A stretch of DNA of 64,000 nucleotides, taken from NCBI GenBank assembly GCA_964581175.1, contig CAZONI010000008.1, positions 1-64,000 on the forward strand, given 5' to 3'. The notes beneath the pieces are model-generated. The model searched no databases. It saw only the letters and a program-made list of their open reading frames with translations, and was not told the origin of the DNA. This DNA is from B46-G9 sp964581175 (GTDB lineage Bacteria; Desulfobacterota; DSM-4660; Desulfatiglandales; Desulfatiglandaceae). This document shows, in pieces, positions 63,159 to 64,000 of this stretch; the first letter of the stretch is position 1; the number at the start of each line of letters is the position of its first letter. The translations under genes were made by a program, and so were the position numbers.

Positions 63159-63187
63159 TCTTAGAGGCGTAAGGCATAGGGCGTAAG
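63146..63187. repeat. Right arm of 42-nt inverted repeat flanking rnpB
   Basis: Complement of 62571-62612 with two differences. The outer part, GGCGTAAGGCATAGGGCG, recurs in related form near 31364 and 60990. Confidence 0.75.
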
Positions 63188-63216
63188 ACATAAGACAAAA
63201 GTGCAAAGCGGCAAAC

Positions 63217-63954
63217 CTATTCTTCCTTGCCTGCCTTTTGAAACCGCTCGTTATCCCCCCAATAAATAATCCGGTGACAATAAGGACAGTCCAGCATGCT
63301 CTCGCCTCTCAACAGCTCATTGTATTTCTGAGGCGGTATTTCCATATGGCATACCTGGCAGACCCCGTTGAGGACGGGGCTCAAGGCCACACCGGACCTT
63401 CGTTCCCGGATGAAATCGTATCTTTTCAGCAGTTCACCACTCACCTTCATGCAAAACTGTCCCCTCTTCATGCCGAGAGTCTTCAATGTCTTATCCATGG
63501 AACCCATTTCCTGGAGGATATCTTCCTTTTCCTCCATGACTTCCTGTCGAACGCGATCTCTTTCCTCTTTTTTTGCCAGACACTGTGCGGAGAGGGAATC
63601 CACCTGCTCCATGAATTCAATCGCGTTGTCCTCAAGCTTCGATTTTTCACGAGTTAAATCATCTATTTCTTTTAAGGCAGCTTTATACTCCCTATTTGAT
63701 TTTATGTTCGAGAGTTTTGTATTTGCCTTTCCGATTTGGCTCTCTGCCATCTCAATATCCTTTTCCAACCCTCTTCTCTTGAGCTTCACTTCTTCCAGTT
63801 GCTTTTCGGCCGCTTCCCATTCACCGTCTATCTCCGCGAGCTTGTCTTCGATCTCCTTTATCCTCAAGGGTGCTTCTGCAATCCTGCGTTCAAGGTCTCC
63901 GATCTCGGTATCACATGACTGAAGATCAATGAGCATTTTCATGTTCTCTTCCAA
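63217..63954 (-). CDS. Zinc-ribbon coiled-coil protein (CT398/DUF164-like)
   Basis: A 245-residue protein. Residues 5-180 are a long antiparallel coiled coil (LERRIAEAPLRIKEIEDKLA, MAESQIGKANTKLSNIKSNR, then EYKAALKEIDDL). A C4 zinc ribbon closes it: CQVCHMEIPP and LDCPYCHRIIYW. The family (DUF164/zf-RING_7) often lies beside a Nif3-like gene and rnpB. The start is TTG 63954 or ATG 63942; the latter overlaps the stop of an upstream frame (ATGA). Confidence 0.88.
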   Translation of the reverse strand: MEENMKMLIDLQSCDTEIGDLERRIAEAPLRIKEIEDKLAEIDGEWEAAEKQLEEVKLKRRGLEKDIEMAESQIGKANTKLSNIKSNREYKAALKEIDDLTREKSKLEDNAIEFMEQVDSLSAQCLAKKEERDRVRQEVMEEKEDILQEMGSMDKTLKTLGMKRGQFCMKVSGELLKRYDFIRERRSGVALSPVLNGVCQVCHMEIPPQKYNELLRGESMLDCPYCHRIIYWGDNERFQKAGKEE

Positions 63955-64000
63955 TGTTCCCCCCTCATATCGTCTTGATCAATCTCGACCAGCCATTTAG
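63943..64000 (-). CDS. C-terminal end of an upstream gene (partial, uncertain)
   Basis: On the minus strand one frame runs in from the window edge as KWLVEIDQDDMRGEHWKRT and ends in a TGA overlapping the ATG of the zinc-ribbon gene. A Nif3-like gene is often found here, but the 19 residues seen are not enough to assign it. Confidence 0.3.

Noticed and set aside
1..64000. CRISPR arrays or restriction/defence islands
   Set aside because: No regularly spaced short repeats and no cas, toxin-antitoxin or restriction genes were recognised anywhere in the window.

Overview
The window looks like chromosome from a strictly anaerobic deltaproteobacterium (Desulfobacterota), probably a syntroph or sulfate reducer that degrades aromatic acids. 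The grounds are an ATP-independent (class II) benzoyl-CoA reductase cluster bamB-F, a complete Rnf complex, AMP-forming acyl-CoA ligase and acyl-CoA dehydrogenase genes, and heavy use of UGA as selenocysteine. Four genes each appear as two open frames split by one in-frame UGA placed at a redox or cluster cysteine site: a PrdB/GrdB-like reductase (UGA 3050-3052), BamF (31234-31236), BamE/HdrA (34365-34367) and RnfB (53537-53539). Read this way, all four become full-length family members.

Layout. 1-8.8 kb: end of a MacB-like permease, a DDAH-like hydrolase on the minus strand, then a plus-strand run of a short-chain dehydrogenase, the PrdB/GrdB-like selenoprotein, a glutaredoxin-like protein and two FAD/GcvT proteins of the dimethylglycine/sarcosine dehydrogenase family. 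This suggests catabolism of N-methylated amines. 9-12.3 kb: HlyD plus ABC-2 exporter operon. 12.4-15 kb: small exported proteins and lipoproteins, and a DNA polymerase X remnant. 15.4-21.7 kb: acyl-CoA ligase, amidohydrolase, XRE-cupin regulator, nitronate monooxygenase-like protein and acyl-CoA dehydrogenase. 21.8-23.9 kb: small exported proteins and a CPBP protease. 24.4-26.2 kb: a decayed integrated element bounded by a 27-bp repeat of the tRNA-Pro 3' end, with a broken integrase. 26.4-28.7 kb: degenerate receiver protein and class III nucleotidyl cyclase.

30-39.7 kb (minus strand): the bam cluster in the order bamB-C-D-E-F, bracketed by two related GNAT acetyltransferases. A near-perfect 24-bp palindrome lies upstream of bamB, and a closely similar site lies upstream of the DUF2080-like/GNAT pair, suggesting one shared regulator. 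40-46.8 kb: mixed region with a transglutaminase-like protein, a MalY-type C-S lyase, an S10 peptidase, an NfeD-like protein, an M50 protease and hypotheticals, partly AT-rich. 46.8-55.4 kb: tRNA-Leu, ribF, then rnfCDGEAB-apbE. RnfA carries an extra N-terminal lipoprotein-like domain, RnfE lacks one expected cluster cysteine, and RnfB is a candidate selenoprotein. 55.3-64 kb: housekeeping genes (hflX with a probable ATT start, dnaB, rplI, DUF2232, rpsR, rpsF, an inositol monophosphatase, DUF167, yggT), RNase P RNA with greatly lengthened P3 and P12 helices, and a zinc-ribbon coiled-coil protein.

How the parts may work together: BamB-F needs low-potential electrons and is thought to gain them by flavin-based bifurcation; Rnf interconverts reduced ferredoxin, NADH and an ion gradient; ApbE and RibF supply flavin and attach it to Rnf. 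Selenocysteine recurs at electron-transfer sites in both complexes. The least expected signals are the RnfB UGA with a SECIS-like hairpin and the RnfA fusion.
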